Shown one piece after another: positions 8,749 through 16,983 of a DNA stretch of 64,000 nt. Under the pieces are notes generated by a model. It was not told the DNA's origin. It made no database searches and saw nothing but the letters and a program-made list of their open reading frames with translations. The DNA comes from JABFXX01 sp964419605. GTDB lineage: Bacteria; Myxococcota_A; Polyangia; Haliangiales; Haliangiaceae. The position numbers and the translations under genes are program-made. Position 1 is the first letter of the stretch. The number at the start of each line of letters is the position of its first letter. The DNA is taken from NCBI GenBank assembly GCA_964419605.1, contig CAYQQM010000018.1:4897-68896 (forward strand), written 5' to 3'.

Positions 8749-10937
8749 GTGGGTAACCTATCGATCGTTGGACCTAGAAACAGCTCGAACGTTGTTCCCT
8801 TTCCGACTGTGCTATACACTTCAACAGAACCATCAAATTCTCCTGTCACGATATCGTGCAGAATCGACAGCCCTAGGCCGGTCCCTTGGCCGAACGGCTT
8901 CGTGGTGAACATCGGCTCAAAAATATTTGAAAGAATTTCCGGCGGAATTCCGCATCCATGATCCGTGACGCGGAGCGAAACGCGGTTGCCCGAAGACACC
9001 AATTCCAACTCAATCACCCCCCCCTTCGGTCGGCTGGCATCGATCGCGTTTGTGACGAGATTGGTTACAGCCTGAGAAAAACTGGCGGGTGATCCAACCA
9101 GCTCCACATAATCGGTCCTTGAATCAAACGTGCTGCAATTAAATTTTGTAGTACATTTGGAAGCCCTTAGTGCATGACTCAACAATAATAGACTTTCCTC
9201 AACCACTGCAACCGCGTTAAATGGCATTCGAGGATTTGAGCTCCGTCCCCGAGTTTGCGACGTAATCCCTCGAACAAAGGCCGCCGCTCGCGCAGCGGAT
9301 TTGTCAGCAATACTAATCGCGGCGTTCATCTCGCCTGCAATCGCGCGGTGATCTTCAATGGACACTTCGCTATCACCCAGTGCATCGCTATATTCATTTA
9401 CCAAGGCCTGCAGTTCACTCATCGAAGCGCGGACCGCGGCTAATGGCGTATTCATCTCGTGGGCAATTCCAGCGGTCAGCCGACCAATGGAGGCCATCTT
9501 CTCGGCGATTACCAATTTGGACTGCTGTTTTTCCATCGTCGCTTGGGCCGCTTCAAGCTCGAGGTTGCGCTGCGCCAAAGCAACCTCGGCGGCCTTGCGT
9601 TCGGTGACGTCGAGCGTGACGCCCACAAGGTATGCGGGGTTCCCTTCTAGATCATGAATCGGCAATTTATAGGTCTGTACGTACCTCGCTCCTCCCGATG
9701 CACCTGGACGGGGACTAATCGTCGGATGCTCATCGGGCAGAGTTCCCTTGCGGCCGGCTAGCACCTCGCGGTCGGATGCTTCGAAACGATCTGCGAGTTC
9801 CGGGGGGTAGAGGTCATGTGCGGACTTGCCAAGATGTTCCTCGGGATCCACGCCAAACCATGCGGAGCGAGCTTTGTTGATTCGAATATATCTAAGCTCT
9901 TTGGCATCCTTGACGAACAAGTTAAGCGGAAGGGTATCGATCACTTGCTCGAGAAAGTCGCAAGTGGCCCGCTGCTCAGAGAAACGCAAGGAAATCTGGT
10001 CGAGAATGTCCTGCTGACTGCGAACCTCTTGGTCAAGGACGTCGCTCGCGTTGTCTGCGGTAATTTGTTGAATCGAGATGGGCAATTCGGCATGGAATGC
10101 CCGGTTCGGAGTACTCGCCAAAGCTAGCGACAGCGCGGCTTTTGTCATTGCATCTGGATCGAATCGCGCCGTCGCTGCTAGGGCACCACGCTCGATGGAT
10201 CGAAGCGCGTCATAGGTGCCGCCAAAGCCACAGATCGGCGGAACCTCTGTTCCACTACCCGCAAACGCCGCAACCGCCTCCATCGCTAGATTGTCTGACG
10301 AAGCGATGACTCCGACAAGGTCCTGGGCGGTTCCGTCGGAGGTGCGTATTTCACTCACATGTACTTCTGCACTCAAGTGATGCGCGACTGGACGGATCAC
10401 AATGTGCGGAAACGCTGCTGCAGTAAGCTGAATCGCTCGCAATCGGTCCGCCTCGATCGGAGATTGCCGATCGTAAAGGTAGACGATCGTGCCGCGCCCA
10501 CCAACCCGCCGAAACATGTGGCTCGCTAATTCTGTTCTGGCTGCGCTCTCGGCAGTTTCAAACGACCCCGCAAGTCCGCTCAGCGCCCCCGTACGTATCG
10601 TGCCTAGGCATATCGTGGGAATCCCCGCCGCTGCGCAACTCGCCAGCGCTGCTTCCAGTCCAGCTTCGGAAGGAGCCACATACAGTAGGCACCGTACTTG
10701 CCGACGCACCAATGCCGCAATCGCAGCCGCCTGTTCATGCACCGTCGCCACCGATGCCTCGAGCAAACGAGCTCCAAGCTTTGCGGCGTTCATGTGTAAG
10801 AAACGAGATAGCGACTGCAACGCCGGAGACTCGACGGTGGAATACCCGATAAGAGACTCCGTCCGATTTGAGGTCCCGGTGCGCAGAGTGCTCGTCGAGG
10901 AAAGTCGAGGGGCTCCCGATGGCATGTTTGCGGTCAT
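8745..10937 (-). CDS. histidine kinase with N-terminal RbsB/LacI-like sugar-binding domain and PAS
   Basis: 730 residues. Residues about 45-285 resemble the periplasmic sugar-binding fold (Peripla_BP_4 type): AAAGIPTICLG, GRGTIVYLYD, a VIASSDNLAMEAVAAF segment and CGFGGTYDALRSIERGAL. There is no signal peptide or transmembrane helix, so the sensor domain is cytosolic, as in LacI-type regulators. A PAS domain follows (about 350-460, LFVKDAKELRYIRIN), then a short coiled coil, HisKA with GIAHEMNTPLAAV, and HATPase_c (NLVTNAIDAS, DHGCGIPPEI, GQGTGLGLSI). No receiver is fused. Its stop overlaps the aldolase start, so kinase and enzyme are translationally coupled. It probably senses a small sugar-like ligand and passes phosphate to the two-receiver kinase at 5356-7737. 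Confidence 0.85.
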   Translation of the reverse strand: MTANMPSGAPRLSSTSTLRTGTSNRTESLIGYSTVESPALQSLSRFLHMNAAKLGARLLEASVATVHEQAAAIAALVRRQVRCLLYVAPSEAGLEAALASCAAAGIPTICLGTIRTGALSGLAGSFETAESAARTELASHMFRRVGGRGTIVYLYDRQSPIEADRLRAIQLTAAAFPHIVIRPVAHHLSAEVHVSEIRTSDGTAQDLVGVIASSDNLAMEAVAAFAGSGTEVPPICGFGGTYDALRSIERGALAATARFDPDAMTKAALSLALASTPNRAFHAELPISIQQITADNASDVLDQEVRSQQDILDQISLRFSEQRATCDFLEQVIDTLPLNLFVKDAKELRYIRINKARSAWFGVDPEEHLGKSAHDLYPPELADRFEASDREVLAGRKGTLPDEHPTISPRPGASGGARYVQTYKLPIHDLEGNPAYLVGVTLDVTERKAAEVALAQRNLELEAAQATMEKQQSKLVIAEKMASIGRLTAGIAHEMNTPLAAVRASMSELQALVNEYSDALGDSEVSIEDHRAIAGEMNAAISIADKSAARAAAFVRGITSQTRGRSSNPRMPFNAVAVVEESLLLLSHALRASKCTTKFNCSTFDSRTDYVELVGSPASFSQAVTNLVTNAIDASRPKGGVIELELVSSGNRVSLRVTDHGCGIPPEILSNIFEPMFTTKPFGQGTGLGLSILHDIVTGEFDGSVEVYSTVGKGTTFELFLGPTIDRLPT

Positions 10938-11045
10938 AAACGCTAAACGGTCTAGAGCAGAGAAATCATACCTCGGGTTTCTGCGGCTGCGAACGCCGAA
11001 GCCTCGGTCTCTACAGCTCTCAACAGAATATGTTGTTACAAGACC

Positions 11046-11256
11046 TTAGGCACTGTCCCTAATAAGCTGATCGGCTGCGGCTTCGCATCCCGGGCACCTC
11101 GCGGCTTGCGTCCTCTCTCCCTCGGTCGCCGTACCGACGGGTACGGTGACCCTTGGAAATCCCTGACGAGGGACTCGGTCGGTCGCTCCGGGCGCGCTCG
11201 CGATCTGCTCCGGCTGCTGTGCCTCGCTCGACAGCTTATTTAGGGACCGTGCCTTA
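11046..11256. mobile_element. MITE-like element with imperfect terminal inverted repeats, about 211 bp
   Basis: The left end TTAGGCACTGTCCCTAATAA (11046-11065, continuing GCTG) and the right end CAGCTTATTTAGGGACCGTG (11232-11251, continuing CCTTA) are inverted copies of each other with one mismatch and one indel. The interior contains a further hairpin around the GTCGCCGTACC/GGTACGGTGAC pair (about 11125-11150) and no ORF. The right 67 bp recur, inverted, at 5252-5320. This looks like a non-autonomous transposable or extragenic palindromic element lying between two minus-strand transcription units. Confidence 0.7.
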
Positions 11257-11356
11257 GGGCCCGCCGGAAAATAAACAGATCGTCTTTCTCGACGATGTCG
11301 AGCAATTCCGATCCATTGGACTGGTGTCGTCGTCTACTTATTTTCCGGCGGGCCCT
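11256..11356. repeat. 101-bp element bounded by a perfect 19-bp inverted repeat
   Basis: AGGGCCCGCCGGAAAATAA at 11256-11274 is perfectly inverted at 11338-11356. The 63-bp interior has a weaker internal palindrome. It abuts the preceding element directly and ends inside the TAA stop codon of the next minus-strand gene. The arms are GC-rich outside and AT-rich inside. It could be a second small mobile element inserted next to the first, or a long cruciform-type terminator for the gene ending at 11356, although the loop is large for a terminator. Confidence 0.7.
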
Positions 11357-13929
11357 TAGCGAATTTCGACCGCCAAGCCGAGTACCTCGGAGCCCGCTAC
11401 AACAGTTGCCCGCGCGTGGCCGGTCGCGTGGTCTCGCGTCGCATGGACCGCGATGTCGCCCGTCGGCGCGTCATGGATCCGGAACTCTCCATTGCCATCG
11501 CTGGTACCCGAAGCCTCTCCGGCGGTCGAGGTAATGACGACCTGCGCCCCCGCCACGCGCCTGCCTCTTGCGTCGCGCACGGTTCCGCCGACCAATGCAC
11601 CCCGCGTCAGGTCGATCCGAATGTCGCGCAGCAACGTTCCGCTCGTGCGATGAGCGGGAGGCACTTCGAGTTCACGAACCTTCTGCAAGTAGCCGGGGTG
11701 GTTGATCGTAAGCTTCCATCGGCCCGACTTCACCGGCCCAAGACGCCATCGACCCGCCTTGTCGGAAGATGTTTCGGCGACTGCCCCCCCTGGACCCGCC
11801 GCCGTGATCAACAGACCGCCAAGTGGCGCACCGTTCGCGCTATCGAGAACCGCGCCTTCCACCGCGCCGCCGGACGCGAGTACAAAGCGCACTTGCTCGG
11901 CGGATAGCGATGCAACCGCATCGAACTCGCTCGTTGGATAGTCCGGATGACTCACCCGAATCCGCATGGAACCGCGCGGCAGCTTGTCGATCGAAAACGC
12001 CCCATTGACTGCCGTCGTGGCATGGCGCTTCCGAGCCAGGCCCGTCGCAACCACAAGCTGCGCCGACCCAATCGGAACTCCGGACGAGTCCACTACCGTC
12101 CCGGCGAGCGCTGCATCTGCCGTCTCAAGGTCGAAGTCCTCCGTCCAGGTCGCCGCAGATCCGCGGCCTGGATCAACGCTGCGGCGAACCTCCGCGCAGC
12201 CAAACGCAACAACGCGCAGCTCCACCGCACCCGCCACCGGTCCAAGTCGATACCGACCGTCACTCCCCGTGAAGGCAAAAACCGCGGTTCCGACCTCTGG
12301 ATGAGCGGAAACCTCAGCTCCGACGACCGGTGCGCCTTTCTGGTCTTTCACCATCCCCGTGACCAGCGCCCCCCGGGTCAAGACCATGTCGATGTTGCGA
12401 ACCATCGAACCAGATGCATCGATCGCGATCACCCGAGACTGTGCCTCAGCCAACCCAGGAGCGCTCGCAACGATGCGAACCTTACCCGGCGAGATTCCCC
12501 GCACGCGGTACCGGCCATCCCTCCCCGTCGTCCACACCGAATCGCGATCCGGGTCGGAAGCGATCGGCGCGGGGTCTTTGAGCAGACTATGGCCAGACGC
12601 ACTGGGGTCCACCACGGCTGCGACCGCCGCGACGGGCGCCCCAGGGGGCGGTAGCGGAGGAATCGGGCCGACCAGGACACCGAGTTCCCCTCGAGCGATC
12701 AGTTGTAGATCGCCCGGAGCGGTCAGCGCTTCAGCGACGGGTGCGATGCCGCGTCCCGAAAATCGCTGCAACCGAGCCACGTCGATCGCTGCGGAGACTT
12801 CGGTCCGATTCACCCCAACGGAAAAAGCCCGCACCGAGGCGCCCGAAATCGGCTGGCCATTGCCATCCATCACCCGTCCCTCGACCGCCGCACCGCGTTC
12901 CAGTGGAAGTTGGGGAGCACCTTTACCAGCGTCCAGCTCGACGCCTCCCGGCGATATGTATCCAGGTGCAAATGCATCCGCAATCCACCGCCCTGTTGGA
13001 ACCCCTTCGATTCGGAAAACGCCGTCGCTGCCACTTCTTGCATAGCGGGGCGGCGCATCGCCGCTCGACGGCCGCAGTTCGACCGCAGCAACAATGCCGG
13101 TGCCCTCGTCCCGGTCGATCACCGTGCCCACCACGATCGACGCGGCCTCTAGCCGAAGCTCGACCGGAGCGAAGGGGCCGGCCCCAAGTCTCGTCACCCG
13201 CACCGCGCGCGCCGCTAGATCCGCCCGCCACCCGTACACTTGGTAGCGACCCTCGGGCAGGCTTGGCACGAGGAACCGCCCCCGAGAGTCCGCTTTCGAC
13301 TCGAGAGCACCGCCGAGCGCATCGCTCAGCACGGCGATCGTGGCACCGCCAACAGGCCGCTTTCCGTCGGTGACTGCGCCCTCGATAGAAACGCGGCGGG
13401 ACACCACCACCCGGACGTCGTCGCCGGGCACCGCAACGTAGCGCAGCTCGGCAGCCAGAATCGCGCTACCACTGACCGATATCCGATACCGCCCGGGGGA
13501 CAGCCCTTGCGCCAAAAACCGACCATCCGAGGCAGTAAGTGCCTCCATCGCGGTGGCAGGAGGTTTTTTTCCCTCCATCGCAATCGCGACGCGAAGGCCG
13601 GCGACAGCGCCCCCGGTCCCGTCGACAACGGTTCCGCGGAGCACGGCGCCGGCCGGCTTCACAAGCGGTAACGCCCCGCCCGGAACCGAGCTGGATCCGG
13701 CACCGGTGGAAACAACGGAGCCCACGGAGCCCACGGGCTCGTGTCGAGTTGGACCTGCGGCCCAATACGCGATTGCAATAGCGGCTGCACTTCCCGCCAG
13801 GCCGAGCATCCGCCAAGGCCGCCGAGATCGCGGCGGAGCAGCGACCGTGGTCTCTGCGTTCGATGGCTCCGCGACACTCGGATTTGGCCGCGATTGCTCC
13901 GTGCCCTCCGTGGGGCCTTCCCCGGTCAT
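11356..13929 (-). CDS. membrane-anchored protein of tandem carboxypeptidase-regulatory-like repeats
   Basis: 857 residues. A Pro/Ser/Thr-rich cytosolic N-terminus is followed by one transmembrane segment (residues about 42-60, MLGLAGSAAAIAIAYWAAG). The rest is built of about eight beta-sandwich modules of the CarboxypepD_reg/Cna-B-like kind. Each module has the cue GxVxDxxGxPVxGAxV, a GxFxIxxLPxGxYxI or GRYRLGPV turn, and an LxxGAxVxG start of the next unit. Such proteins are surface or periplasmic scaffolds; no enzyme domain is visible. The C-terminus ends in a half module, and the stop codon lies in the arm of the inverted repeat at 11338-11356. It stands alone on its strand. Confidence 0.75.
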   Translation of the reverse strand: MTGEGPTEGTEQSRPNPSVAEPSNAETTVAAPPRSRRPWRMLGLAGSAAAIAIAYWAAGPTRHEPVGSVGSVVSTGAGSSSVPGGALPLVKPAGAVLRGTVVDGTGGAVAGLRVAIAMEGKKPPATAMEALTASDGRFLAQGLSPGRYRISVSGSAILAAELRYVAVPGDDVRVVVSRRVSIEGAVTDGKRPVGGATIAVLSDALGGALESKADSRGRFLVPSLPEGRYQVYGWRADLAARAVRVTRLGAGPFAPVELRLEAASIVVGTVIDRDEGTGIVAAVELRPSSGDAPPRYARSGSDGVFRIEGVPTGRWIADAFAPGYISPGGVELDAGKGAPQLPLERGAAVEGRVMDGNGQPISGASVRAFSVGVNRTEVSAAIDVARLQRFSGRGIAPVAEALTAPGDLQLIARGELGVLVGPIPPLPPPGAPVAAVAAVVDPSASGHSLLKDPAPIASDPDRDSVWTTGRDGRYRVRGISPGKVRIVASAPGLAEAQSRVIAIDASGSMVRNIDMVLTRGALVTGMVKDQKGAPVVGAEVSAHPEVGTAVFAFTGSDGRYRLGPVAGAVELRVVAFGCAEVRRSVDPGRGSAATWTEDFDLETADAALAGTVVDSSGVPIGSAQLVVATGLARKRHATTAVNGAFSIDKLPRGSMRIRVSHPDYPTSEFDAVASLSAEQVRFVLASGGAVEGAVLDSANGAPLGGLLITAAGPGGAVAETSSDKAGRWRLGPVKSGRWKLTINHPGYLQKVRELEVPPAHRTSGTLLRDIRIDLTRGALVGGTVRDARGRRVAGAQVVITSTAGEASGTSDGNGEFRIHDAPTGDIAVHATRDHATGHARATVVAGSEVLGLAVEIR

Positions 13930-14006
13930 ACTCCCCCCTACGATACCTGGACACAGCGGGCGGTCTACCTCGCGCGCAGTAATCCGCTCGAGGCCGAACG
14001 ATTCCT

Positions 14007-14174
14007 GCTAGTACCTCGCCACAGTGAAGATGATCGGTTGAGGTCGCCGAGCCGCGCCGAGCGCAAGGCTTGCGGAGTAAGCGCTACTGGCGGTAACGCG
14101 ACGGAGCATAACGATGCGATCGGCGATGGATCGGCGGCCCGAACCGTTCAAAACCACTGACATGAGGTACTAGC
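14007..14174. repeat. 168-bp interval bounded by an 11-bp perfect inverted repeat
   Basis: GCTAGTACCTC at 14007-14017 is exactly inverted as GAGGTACTAGC at 14164-14174. The right arm contains the stop codon of the small gene at 14170-14433. The interior has no convincing ORF. It has the same arrangement as the elements at 11046-11356: an inverted repeat ending in the stop codon of a minus-strand gene. Confidence 0.45.
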
Positions 14175-14433
14175 GCTTCGCTACGTCGCGCCCTCGAGGC
14201 CCTTCGGCTACGCCGATCGAGGTCAGTGCATTCGGACACATGACGAGCTCTGCCGCTTCTCGCTGGACCCGACCGTGCGAATCCACCAGCGTGGCGTCGG
14301 AGAGCACGACGAATTCCACCGGCCCAGAGGTTGGCTGGCACGACGCGAGATATCCGGTGATGCGGGCACCAGTGTCATACTCGATCGTCACACGATGGCT
14401 GACCAGGTCATGAAGCTTCGAGTAGTTCGGCAT
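14170..14433 (-). CDS. small hypothetical protein, SH3/Lsm-like beta barrel in appearance
   Basis: 87 residues: an N-terminal helix (YSKLHDLVSHRV) followed by strands TIEYDTGARITGYL, VEFVVLSDATLVDS and EAAELVMCPNALTSIGV. The alternating-hydrophobic strand order recalls small Sm/SH3-like barrels such as Hfq-type domains, but no diagnostic motif is present. The ATG at 14431-14433 gives the only sensible start. It is monocistronic, 127 bp upstream of the divergent mutase gene. Function unknown. Confidence 0.55.
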   Translation of the reverse strand: MPNYSKLHDLVSHRVTIEYDTGARITGYLASCQPTSGPVEFVVLSDATLVDSHGRVQREAAELVMCPNALTSIGVAEGPRGRDVAKR

Positions 14434-14560
14434 CGAGCGGTGCTATACCACGACAGCCGCTCGACGTGCCGCTGATAACGGCGATATCCGGGAGTTCCGG
14501 GCGTCAGATGAGACCGTCAACGCTCGACCGAAATGTGGTGTAGCGAACCATCACTTCGAG

Positions 14561-16165
14561 GTGAAAAGGGTCTACACACCGTGGGTGAGCGAAAAGCTAC
14601 GCAAACCGCGATACGCCACGGATGCCGACATCGAAATCAAGGATGTATATGGACCGAGCGACGCATCCGGTGATGTAACTCCGCCGGGTCAATTCCCATT
14701 CACGCGCGGGGTCCAAGCGACCATGTATCGCGGCCAGCTATGGACCATGCGCCAATATGCTGGATTCGGTACAGCTGCCGAGTCGAACCAGCGCTACAAG
14801 TACCTGCTCGCACAAGGAGGAAAGGGACTATCAGTCGCCTTCGATCTACCTACTCAAATGGGACGCGATTCCGATCATCCATCGGCACTCGGTGAAGTCG
14901 GACGGGTAGGCGTGGCGATCGATTCGCTGGATGACATGCGGGTGCTGTTCGATGGCATTCGGCTTTCCGACGTATCGACATCCATGACGATCAACGCGAC
15001 AGCCGCCACCCTCCTAGCGCTCTACCTCGTAGTTGCGGAAGATCAAGGCGCAAATCTTCGTTCTCTTAGAGGCACAATCCAGAACGATATTCTCAAAGAA
15101 TATATCGCTCGGGGAACGTACATTTATCCACCCGCAGGCTCGATGCGTCTCATTACCGATGTATTTACGTACTGCAATCGGAACGTGCCACTGTGGAATA
15201 CAGTTTCCATTAGCGGCTATCACATTCGCGAAGCAGGCGCTGATGCGGTGCAAGAAGTCGCGTTTACTCTTGCGGATGGAATTGCCTACGTGGAGGCAGC
15301 ACTTCGCGCTGGACTCGCCATCGATGACGTTGGACCGAGGCTTTCGTTTTTCTTTAATGTTCACAACAATTTTCTGGAAGAAGTTGCCAAATTTCGCGCG
15401 GCGCGCCGGATGTGGGCAAAAATCATGCGCGATCGGTTCGGCGCTAAGGACCCCAAAAGTCAAATGCTGCGCTTCCATAGCCAAACGGCGGGCGTAACGC
15501 TTCAGGCACAGCAGCCGCTGGTCAATATCGCGCGGGTAACGCTGCAAGCGCTCGCCTCGGTGCTCGGAGGAACTCAGTCGCTCCACACAAATAGTTACGA
15601 TGAAGCGCTCGGCCTGCCTTCCGAGGTAGCGGCGCGAATTGCGCTCCGCACCCAGCAAGTCATCGCCCATGAAAGTGGTGTTGCCGATTTTGTCGATCCA
15701 TTCGCCGGCAGTTGGGCCGTGGAATCTCTCACCGATGAAATCGAGCAACGAGCCACCCGGTACCTCTCCGAGATCGACAACCTAGGCGGGATGATCGCGG
15801 CGATCGAACAAAGCTATCCGCAACGCGAAATCGAGCGGCGAGCGTATGAGCACCAGCGGGCGGTCGAAACGCGGCAGCGCATTGTGGTTGGCGTCAACGA
15901 CTATCTGGTCGCAGACGACAGTCCGCCTCCGGTCGTACCGATCGATCCGGATCTCGAAGTCGCCCAGCGAGCACGCGTAGCCGCAGTACGGGCGCGGCGC
16001 AATGTCTCCGAACACCAGCGAGCGATCACGGCACTGCGCGACGCCGCTGCGGGGTCGGACAACCTACTTCCAGCCATCATCGCCGCATGCCGTGGCTTTG
16101 CGACCGTTGGCGAAATTGCCGACGTCCTGCGCGATCGATACGGCGAATACCATCCCGCCACGTAG
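14561..16165 (+). CDS. methylmalonyl-CoA mutase, catalytic (large) chain
   Basis: 534 residues, the TIM-barrel substrate-binding chain of a split coenzyme B12-dependent acyl-CoA mutase. It lacks the B12-binding domain, which is a separate protein at 17952-18362. Seen motifs: TRGVQATMYRGQLWTMRQYA, LSVAFDLPTQMGRDSDHPS, QNDILKEYIARGTYIYPP, the catalytic-His region ISGYHIREAG, and HTNSYDEALGLPSE. The Tyr of RQYAGF and the Arg of IARGTYIYPP match the pair used by methylmalonyl-CoA mutases; isobutyryl-CoA-type mutases carry Phe and Gln there. It converts methylmalonyl-CoA to succinyl-CoA in propionate breakdown. The GTG start at 14561 lies directly behind a GAG-rich stretch. Its partner genes are 2 kb away on the other strand. 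Confidence 0.9.
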   Translation: MKRVYTPWVSEKLRKPRYATDADIEIKDVYGPSDASGDVTPPGQFPFTRGVQATMYRGQLWTMRQYAGFGTAAESNQRYKYLLAQGGKGLSVAFDLPTQMGRDSDHPSALGEVGRVGVAIDSLDDMRVLFDGIRLSDVSTSMTINATAATLLALYLVVAEDQGANLRSLRGTIQNDILKEYIARGTYIYPPAGSMRLITDVFTYCNRNVPLWNTVSISGYHIREAGADAVQEVAFTLADGIAYVEAALRAGLAIDDVGPRLSFFFNVHNNFLEEVAKFRAARRMWAKIMRDRFGAKDPKSQMLRFHSQTAGVTLQAQQPLVNIARVTLQALASVLGGTQSLHTNSYDEALGLPSEVAARIALRTQQVIAHESGVADFVDPFAGSWAVESLTDEIEQRATRYLSEIDNLGGMIAAIEQSYPQREIERRAYEHQRAVETRQRIVVGVNDYLVADDSPPPVVPIDPDLEVAQRARVAAVRARRNVSEHQRAITALRDAAAGSDNLLPAIIAACRGFATVGEIADVLRDRYGEYHPAT

Positions 16166-16200
16166 AACGGAAGGATCGGCGTTGCCTCCGCAGGTGATAA

Positions 16201-16911
16201 CTACAGCGAAGCACGCGCTCTAATGCGCACACTTGCGTCGAGTTTTCCGCTGGGAACGCTCTGTCCGACCGAAACATCGAGTGCCGATCCAACGATGATG
16301 TTAAATGGCGTCTTGAAGTTCCCCATCGCGTCCGACAGCGTTTTCTTACCGGTCGGCGTGTACGCCAGATCTGCGGCGACCACGGTCGTTCGCGCGGGAA
16401 TCGACGGAATCGTCGCGATGTGCTTTATCGCGGCGTCACCGGTGTCTGTGACCGACATCGGTGCGATGTATACTTGCATGTCAGCAGTTGCAGTATCCAG
16501 CGAATTCGCAGTGACCTCGTAGGTCACGCGATCAATGCTGACCTGGATCACCGACTGGTCTGCAACGGAAGCAAGCTGCGGCTGTTCGGTGAGGACGTCG
16601 ACCATCCGATGAACATTGATCTCGAGGTGCAGATCGCATGTAGAGGTGGTTGAATTGCACGAGCCGGTGCAGTTCATCGGGCATACGTTTTTTAGACCCG
16701 AGCTGCACACATTGGGCGAACTCGCGCACGGCAACTGGAGAAACAACGCAGCGTCCGCTTGGCGAACCTGCCAGCCATTCGCGTCCACGCTGAACGCCTT
16801 CGGCGGCAGATCTAGGTCAAAACTCGCGACGTCGGAACTGACGATCGTGCACCCCGATACCGATACTCCAAATCCGATAGCAACTCCGATAGCAACAAGG
16901 AACTTCCACAT
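16201..16911 (-). CDS. predicted lipoprotein, cysteine-rich, unknown function
   Basis: 236 residues with a type II signal peptide (FLVAIGVAIGFGVSVSGC, lipobox VSGC). After the lipobox there is a Cys-rich stretch (eight cysteines between residues about 60 and 92, including LPCASSPNVCSS and VCPMNCTGSC), then a beta-rich C-terminal half without known motifs. Likely anchored in the outer membrane facing the periplasm or surface. It lies tail to tail with the mutase chain (35 bp) and downstream of MeaB in the same direction, but 72 bp separate it from MeaB and no functional link is evident. Confidence 0.65.
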   Translation of the reverse strand: MWKFLVAIGVAIGFGVSVSGCTIVSSDVASFDLDLPPKAFSVDANGWQVRQADAALFLQLPCASSPNVCSSGLKNVCPMNCTGSCNSTTSTCDLHLEINVHRMVDVLTEQPQLASVADQSVIQVSIDRVTYEVTANSLDTATADMQVYIAPMSVTDTGDAAIKHIATIPSIPARTTVVAADLAYTPTGKKTLSDAMGNFKTPFNIIVGSALDVSVGQSVPSGKLDASVRIRARASL

Positions 16912-16983
16912 AAGCTAAACCTCACAAAAGGTGCGAGGGTCAATTAGGTAATTCTAGCATTCAATCGTTGGTGCAGGACACGA

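Noticed and set aside
14561..16165. Isobutyryl-CoA or other acyl-CoA mutase instead of methylmalonyl-CoA mutase
   Set aside because: The Tyr of RQYAGF and the Arg of IARGTYIYPP fit methylmalonyl-CoA mutases; a phylogeny would settle it.
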